Source: Rhodanobacteraceae bacterium
GTDB lineage: Bacteria > Pseudomonadota > Gammaproteobacteria > Xanthomonadales > Rhodanobacteraceae
Length of the DNA: 64,000 nucleotides
Direction: 5' to 3'
Assembly (NCBI GenBank): GCA_030123585.1
Contig: CP126120.1
Coordinates: 1,178,001 to 1,242,000, forward strand
The notes beneath the pieces are model-generated. The model did no database searches, had not been told where the DNA came from, and saw only the letters and a list, made by a program, of their open reading frames with translations. Both the position numbers and the translations under genes were made by a program. How positions within the stretch are numbered: the stretch's first letter is position 1; the number at the start of each line of letters is the position of its first letter. Of this stretch, positions 1 through 10,198 are shown in pieces.

Positions 1-2163
1 GTCGAACGCGACCACGCGCAGGCCCGAAACTTCGCGGTCCACGCCATCGCCGGCGTCGGACACCAGCTTCACCGTCTGACCGTCGTGCAGGCCGAGCCGC
101 GTGATGTCGTCCTTGTTCATCAACACCACCTCGCGGGTGCCGTCGATGCCGCGGAAGCGGTCGTCGTAGCCGTACACCGTGGTGTTGAACTGGTCGTTCG
201 AGCGCATCGTCATCAGGCGGAAGCGATCCGGCGCATCCTCGAAACCCGTGGCAATGAGCGCCGGCGGCAGGATGAAATTCGCCTTGCCGGTGTCGGTCTT
301 CCATACGCGGTCGCGCGCGGAGTTGGGGCGATGGAACCCGCCAGGTTGCCACATGCGCTGGTTGAAGTCGCGGAACTGTTCCGGATAGGTCTGCTCGATC
401 GCGTCGCGGATCGTCGCGTAATCGTTGACCCACGCATCCCAAGGCACCTTCGGATTGGGCGCAAGCGTGCGCTTCGCCAGTTCGACGACGATGCGCGTTT
501 CGGATTTCAATTCCGGACTCGCGGGCTCGGCCTTGCCGACCGACGCATGGATGCAACTGGTGGAATCTTCCGTGCTCAGCACCTGCGCCTTGCCGTTTTC
601 CACGACGCGCTCGATGCGGCCGAGGCACGGCAACAGATAGGCGACTTCGCCATTGACCAGATGCGAGCGGTTCAACTTGGTCGCGATCTGGACCGTAAGG
701 CGCAGCTTGCTCCACGCGGCATTCACGCGTTCCTGCTCGGGAATCGCGCGCAGGAAATTGCCGCCCAGTCCGATGAACCCGTGCACCGTTCCGTCGAGCA
801 CGCCTTCGCAACACTCGACCGTGTTGAGGCCCTTCCCGCGCGGCGGTTCGAATCCGTATTGTTCGGCCAGGCGATCCAGCGGCACCAGCGCGGGATCGTC
901 GGCAATGCCGACCGTGCGCTGGCCCTGCACGTTGGAATGTCCGCGCACGGGACACAACCCGGCGCCGGGTTTGCCGACGTTGCCACGCAGCAGCATGAAG
1001 TTGGCGAACATGTGGATGTTGTATTCGCCCAGCACGTGCTGCGTGAGGCCCATACCGTACACGCCGATCACGGCGTTGGCTTTCGCATAGGTCGCCGCCG
1101 CGCGTTCCAACTCGTTGCGCGTCAGGCCCGAAGCCGCCTCGATGTCAGCCCACGATTGCGCGCGCAGCCATGCCGCGAATGCGTCGAAACCGTGCGTGTG
1201 CTGCGCGATGAATCCGGCATCCAGCACACGCGGCTTGCCATCGCGTTGCGCTTCGTCATCCAGCGCCAGCAGCGTCTTGCACAAGCCCGTGATCGCGGCG
1301 ATGTCCCCGCCGGCTCGCACCTGCAGGTACTGCGTCGCCAGCGGCGTTTCCTGTTTCGACAGCAACTCCACCGGACTCTGCGGATTGGTGAAACGTTCCA
1401 GCCCCCGTTCGCGCAGCGGGTTGAACACCACGATCGGCACGCCGCGCTTCGCCGCCTTCTGCAGGTCGTGCAGCATGCGCGGGCTGTTGACGCCGGCGTT
1501 CTGGCCGAAGAAGAAGATGCAATCGGTCTTCGCGAAATCATCCAGCACCACCGTGCCGACTGCCGCACCCACGCTCTTGCGCAGCGCGACGCCGGTCGCC
1601 TCATGGCACATGTTGGACGAATCCGGCAGGTTGTTGTTGCCGTACAGCCGCGCGAACAGTGCGTACAGGTAACTCGTTTCCAGCGAGGCGCGGCCGGAGG
1701 CATAGAACACTACCGACCTCGGATCGAGTTGTTTCAGCTCCGCCGCGATCGCATCGAACGCCTCTCCCCATTCGCACGGCACGTATTTGTCCGTCACGCG
1801 GTCGTAACGCATCGGGTGCGTGAGACGGCCCTGCTGTTCGAGGTCGTGGTCCGACCACGTACGCAGTTCGGTACAGGTGTGTTGCGCGAAGAATTCCGGC
1901 GTGGTGCGCAGCGACGTCAGCTCCCACGCACTGGCCTTGGCGCCGTTCTCGCAGAACTCGAACTTGGCCGGCTTTTCGGGCTGCGGCCACGCGCACGACA
2001 CGCAGGTGAAACCGCGCGGCTTGTTCTGCCGCCAGAGTTCCCTGACCGTCGACGGGATCGGTACCTGCTCGCGCTTCAGGATCGCCGTCACCGACTTCAC
2101 CGAACCCCAGCCACCGGCGGGGCCTGCGTAAGGTTCGATCTTCGGTTTGCGCTCGTCGCTCAT
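1..2163 (-). CDS. FdhF/YdeP-family molybdopterin oxidoreductase, 3' end cut by window edge
   Basis: Molybdopterin-dependent oxidoreductase of the formate dehydrogenase alpha-subunit-like (YdeP) branch. The frame is open for 721 codons from an ATG at 2163 and leaves the window without a stop, so the C-terminus is missing (relatives are roughly 760 residues). An N-terminal Fe-S motif has Cys52, Cys55 and Cys69. The segment NMCHEATGVAL puts a cysteine (Cys184) where FdhF enzymes carry the Cys or SeCys molybdenum ligand. The C-terminal part starts the MopB pterin-binding domain (MTMRSNDQFNTTVYGYDDR). The substrate cannot be told from sequence; YdeP-type proteins are often called formate dehydrogenases without biochemical proof. 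The hyf-like operon 4 kb away could be a redox partner, but that is inference. Confidence 0.88.
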   Translation of the reverse strand, partial: MSDERKPKIEPYAGPAGGWGSVKSVTAILKREQVPIPSTVRELWRQNKPRGFTCVSCAWPQPEKPAKFEFCENGAKASAWELTSLRTTPEFFAQHTCTELRTWSDHDLEQQGRLTHPMRYDRVTDKYVPCEWGEAFDAIAAELKQLDPRSVVFYASGRASLETSYLYALFARLYGNNNLPDSSNMCHEATGVALRKSVGAAVGTVVLDDFAKTDCIFFFGQNAGVNSPRMLHDLQKAAKRGVPIVVFNPLRERGLERFTNPQSPVELLSKQETPLATQYLQVRAGGDIAAITGLCKTLLALDDEAQRDGKPRVLDAGFIAQHTHGFDAFAAWLRAQSWADIEAASGLTRNELERAAATYAKANAVIGVYGMGLTQHVLGEYNIHMFANFMLLRGNVGKPGAGLCPVRGHSNVQGQRTVGIADDPALVPLDRLAEQYGFEPPRGKGLNTVECCEGVLDGTVHGFIGLGGNFLRAIPEQERVNAAWSKLRLTVQIATKLNRSHLVNGEVAYLLPCLGRIERVVENGKAQVLSTEDSTSCIHASVGKAEPASPELKSETRIVVELAKRTLAPNPKVPWDAWVNDYATIRDAIEQTYPEQFRDFNQRMWQPGGFHRPNSARDRVWKTDTGKANFILPPALIATGFEDAPDRFRLMTMRSNDQFNTTVYGYDDRFRGIDGTREVVLMNKDDITRLGLHDGQTVKLVSDAGDGVDREVSGLRVVAFD

Positions 2164-2330
2164 TGCACACCTCGCGCATCGGACATGCAGGAAGTGTAGA
2201 ACGATCAGCGGGGTGTGGCGGAGGGAGTGGGATTTGCTCGCATCATCCCTGATGCTCGCCCTTCGCTGCGCTCAGGGCCAACATTCGGTTGTCCGAATTC
2301 GCTCCCGGCGAATTCGTGAACCCACGAAAC

Positions 2331-2397
<67 letters not shown>

Positions 2398-2420
<23 letters not shown>

Positions 2421-2781
2421 GACTTTTCTTCGCTTTTACGTCGACGAACGTAGCGGCAAGCTTCTTCGGTGCCACCAAGCGCCACGACCGGAGCAGCAGG
2501 TCGCGCAACATGGCTTCGTCTACGCCATCGAGCAAAACATGCGTCCAGCCATGTTTTCCCCATTGTGGCACGGACGAGAAAACATCCGGCGCCGACATGA
2601 CCAAGGCTGCTTGATCCGCAGGCGCCAGCTTGACAAGGGCGCGTTCGGTTTCGTCTCCGTGATTCGACAACTGCGCGAATATCTTGCTAGCTACGCGAAA
2701 CGAAGGGCTGCCGAAGTGATCGCGTCCCTCCACTTCGGGCAGAGACATTGCAAGATTGCGCGCGGCATCAATCGAAACCAT
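2398..2781 (-). CDS. MmcQ/YjbR family protein
   Basis: Small protein (127 residues) of the MmcQ/YjbR family (DUF419), a CyaY-like fold of unknown role. Family features are LPEVEGRDHFGSPSFRV near the N-terminus and GWTHVLLDGVDEAMLRDLLLRSW in the second half. The start at 2781 (MVSIDAARN) fits the family; an upstream in-frame extension would run into serS. The stop codon (2398-2400) lies inside the downstream tRNA-Ser, so the last seven residues are encoded by the tRNA acceptor and D-arm sequence, a 23-bp same-strand overlap. The gene follows serS by 11 bp and is probably cotranscribed with serS and the tRNA. Confidence 0.8.
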
Positions 2782-2792
2782 CACGGGATTGC

Positions 2793-4103
<1,311 letters not shown>

Positions 4104-4252
4104 TTATCGCGGCGCGTTCCTGCGCGGGCAAACCGGCAGACGATCTACCTGAATGCGCGACAACGATGCCCTGCCTCCGTCAACCTGGCTCACGCTGCGG
4201 CGTTTTTTCCTCACCGGGCGCACTCTGCGCCGGCTCAACAGGAGAACCCGCC

Positions 4253-4612
4253 ATGCGTTTGTCAATCCGCACCACCAGCTTGCTGCTGCTTGGTCTGACC
4301 GCGCTGTCCGTGGCTGCGCCAAGCTTTGCCGGCGATACCCGCTTCGAACACCGCCACCCGCGCCGGGACCAGGTGCTGGATCGCGTACAGCATCAGGACC
4401 ATCGCATCGCCGAGCAGGTGCGCGAAGGCGAACTCACCCATGCGCAGGCGCGCGCATTGCGCACGGAAGATCGTTCGATCGCCGAACAGCAACGCGCCGA
4501 CGCAAGGGCCAACGGCGCCGACAGCAAGAACCACTTCAGGTACATCACCAAACAGCAACAGAAGCAGCTGAACCAGGAGCTCAACGCGAACAGCAAGGAA
4601 ATCGGCCATTGA
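4253..4612 (+). CDS. Secreted small Gln/Arg/His-rich protein of unknown function
   Basis: 119 residues beginning MRLSIRTT at an ATG preceded by GGAG (4243-4246). A clear Sec signal peptide (basic N-terminus, LLLLGLTALSVA core, ASFA-type cleavage near residue 26) leads into a highly charged region predicted helical, with repeated HRIAEQVREGEL, RTEDRSIAEQQ and KQQQKQLNQELN patterns. This resembles small periplasmic helical proteins but no function is recognised. It is transcribed divergently from serS with a 182-bp shared upstream region. Confidence 0.75.
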   Translation: MRLSIRTTSLLLLGLTALSVAAPSFAGDTRFEHRHPRRDQVLDRVQHQDHRIAEQVREGELTHAQARALRTEDRSIAEQQRADARANGADSKNHFRYITKQQQKQLNQELNANSKEIGH

Positions 4613-4714
4613 AATGCTTTGCGGCGGCGGGGCAGTGACGTCCCGCCGCCGGGATCGTGGGGCGCGAGCAGCCGCGCAGCGGCGAATCCCGCCTTGCAAG
4701 AAATGCCTGCTGCC

Positions 4715-4910
4715 GTCATTCCGGACGCGCTCAGCGCGATCCGGAATCCATCTTGCTTTCGAACCAAATCAAAATGGATCAACTCGCGCCATCCTTGGCG
4801 CTCGCCCTCCGGGCCGTCGCAGCCTGCCCCGGACTTGATCCGGGGACGTTCGCGTTTGCAATCCTGCAAACGCAGTCGGGTTCCGGCTGCGCCGGCCCCG
4901 GAATGACGAC
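4715..4910. repeat. GTCATTCCGG-type palindromic repeat (family 1, copy A)
   Basis: Begins GTCATTCCGG (4715) and ends with its inverted counterpart CCGGAATGACGAC (to 4910). Internal hairpins include CGGACTTGATCCGGGG and TCCGGCTGCGCCGG. The other copies (14461, 57795, 59695) share the same termini, so this is a dispersed REP/BIME-like element. It fills most of the 297-bp gap between the secreted protein and rarA, and its end touches the rarA stop codon (4910-4912). I see no gene in the gap. Confidence 0.75.
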
Positions 4911-6256
4911 TAAGCGGGATCTCCGCGCCGAGCCTTTGCCCTCGCCTCTCGCAATGCCGCCAACTTCTCGCGAATCTTCGCCTCGATCCCGTTGACGGTC
5001 GGCGCGTAGAACTCGGTGCCGGCCAGCGCATCGGGCAGGCATTGCTGGTCCAGCGCGACGCCGCCTTCGACGTCGTGGTCGTATTGGTAGCCCTTGCCGT
5101 AGCCGAGGCCCTTCATCAATTTCGTCGGCGCGTTGCGCAAGTGCATGGGCACTTCCAGCGTGCCGGTTTCGCGCACGTTCGCGCGCGCGGCGTCGTAGGC
5201 GACGTAAGCCGCATTGCTCTTGGGCGCGATCGCGAGATACAGCGCGACCTCGGCCAGCGCCAACTCGCCTTCGGGCGACCCAAGGCGCTCGTAGGTGTCC
5301 CACGCGTGCAATGCCAGTTGCCATGCGCGCGGATCGGCGAGGCCAATGTCCTCGACCGCCATCCTGAGCATCCGGCGCGCGAGATACAGCGGTTCGCAGC
5401 CACCGTCCAGCATCCGCACCAGCCAGTACAACGCGGCATCGGGATCGGACGAACGCACCGACTTGTGCAGCGCCGAGATCTGGTCGTAGAACTGCTCGCC
5501 GCCCTTGTCGAAGCGGCGGGTCCGGTCGGCCAAGACCTGCTGCAGGGTGGACTCGTCGATGCGGTTCTCGTGCGCGAGTTCCGCCGCGATTTCAAGGAAA
5601 GTCAGCGCGCGCCGCACGTCGCCATCGGCCGCGCGCGCCATCAACGCCAGCGCATCGTCATCCACCTGCAGGCGTAGCGCGCCGAGGCCGCGTTCCCCGT
5701 CGGCCAGCGCACGTTTCAGCGCAATGACGATGGCATCTGCGCCCACTGCATCCATCACGTGCACGCGGCAACGCGACAGCAGCGCCGAGTTCAACTCGAA
5801 CGACGGGTTCTCGGTAGTCGCGCCCACGAACACGATCACCCCGCGCTCGATGTGCGGCAGGAACGCGTCCTGCTGGGCCTTGTTGAAGCGGTGCACCTCG
5901 TCCACGAACAACACGCTGCGCCGGCCCTGCGCGTACAGGCCTTCGGCCTCCGCCAGTGCCTTGCGCACCTCGGCCAATCCGGAGAGTACCGCCGAGATCG
6001 CCTGGAAATGCGCGTCGGCGTATTGCGCGACCAGCAGCGCCAGCGTGGTCTTGCCGCAACCGGGCGGTCCCCACAGCACCATCGAATGCACGCTGCCGGC
6101 CTCGAGCGCGCGCCGCAGCGCCGTGCCGGACCCGAGCAGGCGATCCTGCCCGACGATTTCATCCAGCGTGCGCGGGCGCATCCGCTCGGCGAGCGGTTTC
6201 AGCGCTTCGGGCGCGCCGAACAGCGTTGGCGAGGGATCACTTTTTGGACGGGGCAT
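4910..6256 (-). CDS. rarA: Replication-associated recombination protein A (AAA+ ATPase)
   Basis: Clamp-loader-like AAA+ ATPase (RarA/MgsA) acting at stalled replication forks. 448 residues from MPRPKSDPSPTLF at 6256. Walker A is GPPGCGKTT (about residues 64-72), Walker B is LFVDEVHRF, sensor 1 lies in GATTENPSFELNSALLSRC, and the C-terminal tetramerisation domain includes LYWLVRMLDGGCEP and the conserved GKGYQYDHD near the end. The start lies inside the 3' end of the upstream ribbon-helix-helix gene (20-bp overlap), suggesting coupling. In related genomes lolA normally lies directly upstream; here the hyf operon separates them. Confidence 0.96.
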   Translation of the reverse strand: MPRPKSDPSPTLFGAPEALKPLAERMRPRTLDEIVGQDRLLGSGTALRRALEAGSVHSMVLWGPPGCGKTTLALLVAQYADAHFQAISAVLSGLAEVRKALAEAEGLYAQGRRSVLFVDEVHRFNKAQQDAFLPHIERGVIVFVGATTENPSFELNSALLSRCRVHVMDAVGADAIVIALKRALADGERGLGALRLQVDDDALALMARAADGDVRRALTFLEIAAELAHENRIDESTLQQVLADRTRRFDKGGEQFYDQISALHKSVRSSDPDAALYWLVRMLDGGCEPLYLARRMLRMAVEDIGLADPRAWQLALHAWDTYERLGSPEGELALAEVALYLAIAPKSNAAYVAYDAARANVRETGTLEVPMHLRNAPTKLMKGLGYGKGYQYDHDVEGGVALDQQCLPDALAGTEFYAPTVNGIEAKIREKLAALREARAKARRGDPA

Positions 6257-6482
6257 GCCGCCGATGATACGGCTTCGCACCCGGCTTCGCCGCACGCGCG
6301 CCGTCCGGCCGCTCGCCAGGCTTCCACGGCCGGCCGAGCTTTTGCTCGATGTGGCCGCGGATCAGGGCCCGCACCACTTGCGAGGGCGTCAGGTCTTCGC
6401 CCCGGCACAACTCCTCGAAGACCGCCTTCTTGTCCGGGTCGATGAGGATGGTCAGGCGGGCGGTGCGGACTTCGCGGCTCAT
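6237..6482 (-). CDS. Ribbon-helix-helix-like small protein
   Basis: 81 residues from MSREVRTARL at 6482. The N-terminal strand plus two helices (VRTARLTILIDPDKKAVFEELCRGEDLTPSQVVRALIRGHIE) match a ribbon-helix-helix DNA-binding fold; the last 30 residues are basic and Pro/Gly-rich. The 3' end overlaps rarA. It diverges from hyfB with only 100 bp between starts, so it could regulate the hyf operon, itself, or both. No operator was identified and the target is unknown. Confidence 0.72.
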   Translation of the reverse strand: MSREVRTARLTILIDPDKKAVFEELCRGEDLTPSQVVRALIRGHIEQKLGRPWKPGERPDGARAAKPGAKPYHRRHAPSKK

Positions 6483-6492
6483 GCTGATCCGT

Positions 6493-6521
6493 TTTACACG
6501 AAATGTGCGCAGCATGATAAT
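6493..6521 (+). promoter_or_regulatory. Sigma70-type promoter candidate for the hyf operon
   Basis: TTTACA at 6493-6498 (5/6 match to the -35 consensus) and GATAAT at 6516-6521 (5/6 match to the -10 consensus) are separated by exactly 17 bp, on the strand and at the distance expected for hyfB (ATG at 6583). It lies in the divergent spacer with the ribbon-helix-helix gene. Confidence 0.6.
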
Positions 6522-6582
6522 CTGGTGCGACTCTGTCAAGCGCGCCGGACGAACGCGCGGGCAGGCCCAACCGGGAATCGCG

Positions 6583-8583
6583 ATGCCGTTGCCCAACCCG
6601 CTGCAGGCCATCTTCACGCTGATCGTGTGCTGGCTTGCGCTGGGCGGCGCGGGCTTGTTGTTCCCGCGCAACCTCGCGTGGGTGGGCCGCGTGCTGTTTC
6701 CACTGGGCGCGGCCGTCGCCGCCGCGATCGCGGTCTGCGCCTGGTTCGCGCTGGCGTTGCCGCCGGCGACCGCCACGTTGCCTGTCGGCCTGCCGGGCCT
6801 GCCGGTGCATCTGCGCCTGGATGCCCTGTCCGCGTTCTTCCTCGTGCTGATCGGTACGGCGTCCGCCGGCGTGTCGCTGTATTCCGCCGGCTATTTCCGC
6901 GCCGGCGAAGGCGCCGCGCCGGGACTGATGTGCCTGCAATACCACGTGTTCCTGGCGGCCATGGCGATGCTGGTGCTCACCGACGACGCCTTCTCCTTCA
7001 TGGTCGCGTGGGAAACCATGTCGCTGGCTTCGTATTTCCTCGTCACGACGCAACACCGCGTGCCGGAGATCCGCAGCGCGGGATTCCTCTACCTGTTGAT
7101 CGCCAGCATCGGCGCGCTTGCGCTGGTGCTGTGCTTCGGCGTGCTGCAGGGCGGCACCTGGCAGTTCACGTTCGATGCGATGCGCGGCGCGACGCTGTCG
7201 CCCGTCTGGGCCAGCGTCGCTTTCGCGCTCGCGCTGTTTGGTTTCGGCGCGAAGGCCGGCCTGCTGCCCCTGCACGTGTGGCTGCCCGAGGCGCATCCGG
7301 CAGCGCCCTCGCCGGTGTCGGCGCTGATGAGCGGCGTGATGCTCAAGACCGCGGTCTATGGCTGCCTCCGGATCACGCTCGACATCCTCCACGTGCCGCA
7401 GTGGGGCTGGGGCGTGGCGGTGCTCGCGCTTGGCGCGCTCACCGGCCTGTTCGGCGCGATCTTCGCCGCGGTGCAGACCGACATGAAACGCCTGCTCGCG
7501 TATTCGTCGATCGAAAACATCGGCCTGATCTTCACCGGGCTCGGCCTGACCCTGCTGTTCCGTGCGCTCGGCGCGAACACGCTCGCCGCACTGGCGCTGG
7601 CCGGCACGCTGTACCACTGCATCAACCACGCGCAGTTCAAGAGCCTGCTGTTTCTCGCCACCGGCTCGGTGCTGCACGCGACCGGGCACCGCAACCTCGG
7701 CCGCCTCGGCGGTCTGATCCACCGCATGCCGTGGGTCGCGGCGTTCGCCCTGCTCGGCACGCTGGCGATGGCCGGATTACCGCCGCTCAACGGTTTCGTC
7801 TCGGAATGGCTGCTGCTGCAGGCGTACCTGTTCACGCCGACGCTGCCGCCCGGGATGATCAACATGCTGGTGCCGCTGGGCGCGGCCGCGTTCGCGCTCA
7901 CCGTGGCGCTCGCCGCGTACGTGCTGGTCAAGTTCTACGGCGTGATCTTCCTCGGCCGCCCGCGCGAGGCCACGCTCGACCACGCGCATGACGCGGGCTG
8001 GCTCGAACGCTGCGGCCTCGCGTGGCTCGGCATCGCCTGCATCGCGCTCGGCCTGTTTCCTGCCCCGATGCTGCACGCACTCGATCGCGTCAATGGCCTG
8101 CTGCTCGGCAGCGGACTCGGCGCGGACGCGGCGACCTGGTGGGCCGTGGTTCCCTCGTCGGCGCAGCGCGCGGCGTACAGCCCGCTCGCGTTCTTCGGCG
8201 GCATCGCGCTGGCCGTGCTCGCCGTGTTCGTGCTGGTGCGCCTGATCTACCACGGCCGCGTGCGGCGCGGCGATCCGTGGAATTGCGGCGGGCTTCCGCA
8301 GACCGCGCGCATGCAGGACACGGCCGAGGGTTTCGGCCAGCCGATCCGGCGCATCTTCGGACCGGTGTTCCGCATCCGCCGGCAGACGCCCTCGCCGTTC
8401 GATGCGGCGCCGCGCTATGCGCTGGAGCTCTCGGACCGGTTCTGGGACTGGATCTACGACCCGGTGGCGCGCGCGGTCAAGGCGGTCGCGGCGCGCATCG
8501 GCGTATTGCAGCGCGGCAGCATCGCGCTGTACCTGCTTTACAGCTTCGTCACCCTGCTCGTGCTGCTGGCGTTCGTGCTGTGA
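6583..8583 (+). CDS. hyfB: Hydrogenase-4-like antiporter-type membrane subunit (HyfB-like)
   Basis: Integral membrane subunit related to complex I NuoL/M and Mrp antiporters, 666 residues with about 16 hydrophobic segments. The conserved antiporter core is visible: MVAWETMSLASYFLV, FGFGAKAGLLPLHVWLPEAHPAAPSPVSALMSG (channel Lys and helix break) and KRLLAYSSIENIGLI. The C-terminal NCGG motif (about residue 567) and following amphipathic region are typical of HyfB. It is the first gene of hyfB-C-E-F-G-I. The start at 6583 was chosen because the frame upstream is not hydrophobic and reads into the promoter. Predicted to translocate protons or sodium. Confidence 0.9.
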   Translation: MPLPNPLQAIFTLIVCWLALGGAGLLFPRNLAWVGRVLFPLGAAVAAAIAVCAWFALALPPATATLPVGLPGLPVHLRLDALSAFFLVLIGTASAGVSLYSAGYFRAGEGAAPGLMCLQYHVFLAAMAMLVLTDDAFSFMVAWETMSLASYFLVTTQHRVPEIRSAGFLYLLIASIGALALVLCFGVLQGGTWQFTFDAMRGATLSPVWASVAFALALFGFGAKAGLLPLHVWLPEAHPAAPSPVSALMSGVMLKTAVYGCLRITLDILHVPQWGWGVAVLALGALTGLFGAIFAAVQTDMKRLLAYSSIENIGLIFTGLGLTLLFRALGANTLAALALAGTLYHCINHAQFKSLLFLATGSVLHATGHRNLGRLGGLIHRMPWVAAFALLGTLAMAGLPPLNGFVSEWLLLQAYLFTPTLPPGMINMLVPLGAAAFALTVALAAYVLVKFYGVIFLGRPREATLDHAHDAGWLERCGLAWLGIACIALGLFPAPMLHALDRVNGLLLGSGLGADAATWWAVVPSSAQRAAYSPLAFFGGIALAVLAVFVLVRLIYHGRVRRGDPWNCGGLPQTARMQDTAEGFGQPIRRIFGPVFRIRRQTPSPFDAAPRYALELSDRFWDWIYDPVARAVKAVAARIGVLQRGSIALYLLYSFVTLLVLLAFVL

Positions 8584-9530
8584 GAGCGCAAGACCTCCTG
8601 CTCGGCATTTTCCAGGCGCTGCTGTCGATCGCCGCCGCGCCGCTGTTGCTCGGCTGGGTGAATCAATGCCGCGCGTGGCTGCAGAACCGCCGCGGCGCCG
8701 GCGTGCTGCAACCGTATCGCGTGCTGCGCAAGCTCATGCACAAGGATGCCGTGATCGCGCATAACGCCTCGCCCCTGTTCCGCGCCTCGCCCTACGTGCA
8801 GTTCGGCGCGATGTGTCTGGCTGCGGCGATCATTCCGGTCGTCAGTGTCACTGCGCCGCTCGCCGCGGCCGCCGACGTCATCGCGCTGGTCGGCCTGTTC
8901 GCCTTGGCGCGCGTGGCCATCGCGCTGGCCGGCATGGACATCGGCACCGCGTTCGGCAGCCTCGGTGCGCGCCGCGAGATGATGGTCGGTTTCCTTTCCG
9001 AACCGGCGCTGCTGATGGTGTTCTTCACCGCTTCGCTGATCTGCGGCAGCACGCTGCTGCCGGTCATCGCCGGCACCCTGGCCGGCCGCGCGCCGATCCT
9101 GTACCCGAGCCTCGCCTTCGCCGGCGTCGCCTTCACGATGGTGCTGCTGGCCGAAAACGCGCGCATCCCGATCGACAATCCCGCCACGCACCTGGAACTG
9201 ACGATGATCCACGAGGCGATGGCGCTGGAATACTCGGCGCGCCACATGGCCCTGGTCGAATGGACCTCCGCGCTGAAACTGATGAACTTCATGGCGATCG
9301 GGCTGGCGCTGTTCGTGCCGTGGGGACTCACCGCCGCGACCGCCGGACCGGGCGGACTCGTCGTCGGCATCGCCGCCACCGCACTCAAGCTCGCCGTCGC
9401 CGGCGCCGGACTGGCGCTGATCGAAACCGCCAGCGCCAAGTTGCGCATCTTCCGCGCACCGGAATTCCTCGCCACGGCCTTCCTGTTCGCCGTGCTGGGA
9501 CTGCTGGTCCACCAACTATTGGGAAGCTGA
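8580..9530 (+). CDS. hyfC: Hydrogenase-4-like NuoH-type membrane subunit (HyfC-like)
   Basis: NuoH/HycD-family subunit, 316 residues, about eight membrane segments. It starts at GTG 8580, overlapping the hyfB stop (GTGA), the only start that gives the family N-terminus and indicating translational coupling. The signature cytoplasmic loop ENARIPIDNPATHLELTMIHEAM matches the quinone-site loop of NuoH and HycD/HyfC. In complex I this subunit anchors the peripheral arm to the membrane arm. Confidence 0.9.
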   Translation: MRAQDLLLGIFQALLSIAAAPLLLGWVNQCRAWLQNRRGAGVLQPYRVLRKLMHKDAVIAHNASPLFRASPYVQFGAMCLAAAIIPVVSVTAPLAAAADVIALVGLFALARVAIALAGMDIGTAFGSLGARREMMVGFLSEPALLMVFFTASLICGSTLLPVIAGTLAGRAPILYPSLAFAGVAFTMVLLAENARIPIDNPATHLELTMIHEAMALEYSARHMALVEWTSALKLMNFMAIGLALFVPWGLTAATAGPGGLVVGIAATALKLAVAGAGLALIETASAKLRIFRAPEFLATAFLFAVLGLLVHQLLGS

Positions 9531-9531
9531 C

Positions 9532-10197
9532 ATGCCCGCGCCTGCCCTGACCACGCAACTGCTCAACCTCGGCGCCGCGCTGCTGCTGCTGTCGTCGTTC
9601 GCGATGCTCTCGCAGCGGCGCATCCTGTCGCTGGTCAACCTGTTCGCGCTGCAGGGCGTGCTGCTGACCGTCTCCACGGCGATCGTGGCATACAGCTCGG
9701 GCGCGACGCACCTGTATGCGTCGGCGGCGCTGTCGCTGCTGCTCAAGGTGATCGCGCTGCCGTGGATCCTGCACCGGCTGATCGCGCGCCTGGACGTGCG
9801 CTGGGATACCGAAACGCAGCTCAACATCCCGACCACCATGCTGATCGGCATCGTCGTGGTGGTGTTCGCGTTCGCGCTGGCGCAGCCGATCGCGCAGTTG
9901 TCGCAGGCAGTCACGCGCAGCACGCTCGGCATCGCGCTCGCCGTGGTGCTGCTGTCGTTCCTGATGATGATCACGCGGCGCAAGGCGGTGGCGCAGGTGA
10001 TCGGCTTCCTCGCGATGGAAAACGGGCTGTTCTTCGCCGCGATCAGCGCCACCTACGGCATGCCGATGGTGGTCGAACTCGGCGTGGGGCTCGACGTGCT
10101 GGTCGGCATGCTGATCCTCGGCGTGTTCTTCTTCCAGATCCGCGAGCAGTTCGACAGCCTCGACCTGCACAACCTGGAACGGCTCAGGGAAGACTGA
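9532..10197 (+). CDS. hyfE: Hydrogenase-4-like NuoK-type membrane subunit (HyfE-like)
   Basis: 221 residues, six to seven hydrophobic helices, starting one base after the hyfC stop. It resembles HyfE, a small membrane subunit of hydrogenase-4 complexes whose C-terminal half is NuoK-like; the segment VIGFLAMENGLFFAAI contains the membrane-buried Glu of that family. It ends in a charged tail (FDSLDLHNLERLRED). There is no stand-alone HyfD homologue between hyfC and hyfE. Confidence 0.85.
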   Translation: MPAPALTTQLLNLGAALLLLSSFAMLSQRRILSLVNLFALQGVLLTVSTAIVAYSSGATHLYASAALSLLLKVIALPWILHRLIARLDVRWDTETQLNIPTTMLIGIVVVVFAFALAQPIAQLSQAVTRSTLGIALAVVLLSFLMMITRRKAVAQVIGFLAMENGLFFAAISATYGMPMVVELGVGLDVLVGMLILGVFFFQIREQFDSLDLHNLERLRED

Positions 10198-10198
10198 A

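Noticed and set aside
85..2199. Long plus-strand ORF (704 codons) opposite the molybdopterin oxidoreductase
   Set aside because: Arg/His/Ala-rich translation with no domain. It is the mirror of a real minus-strand gene, as is common at this GC content.
5505..7991. 828-codon plus-strand ORF spanning rarA and hyfB
   Set aside because: It runs antisense through rarA then out of frame through hyfB; low-complexity Arg/Ala-rich product.
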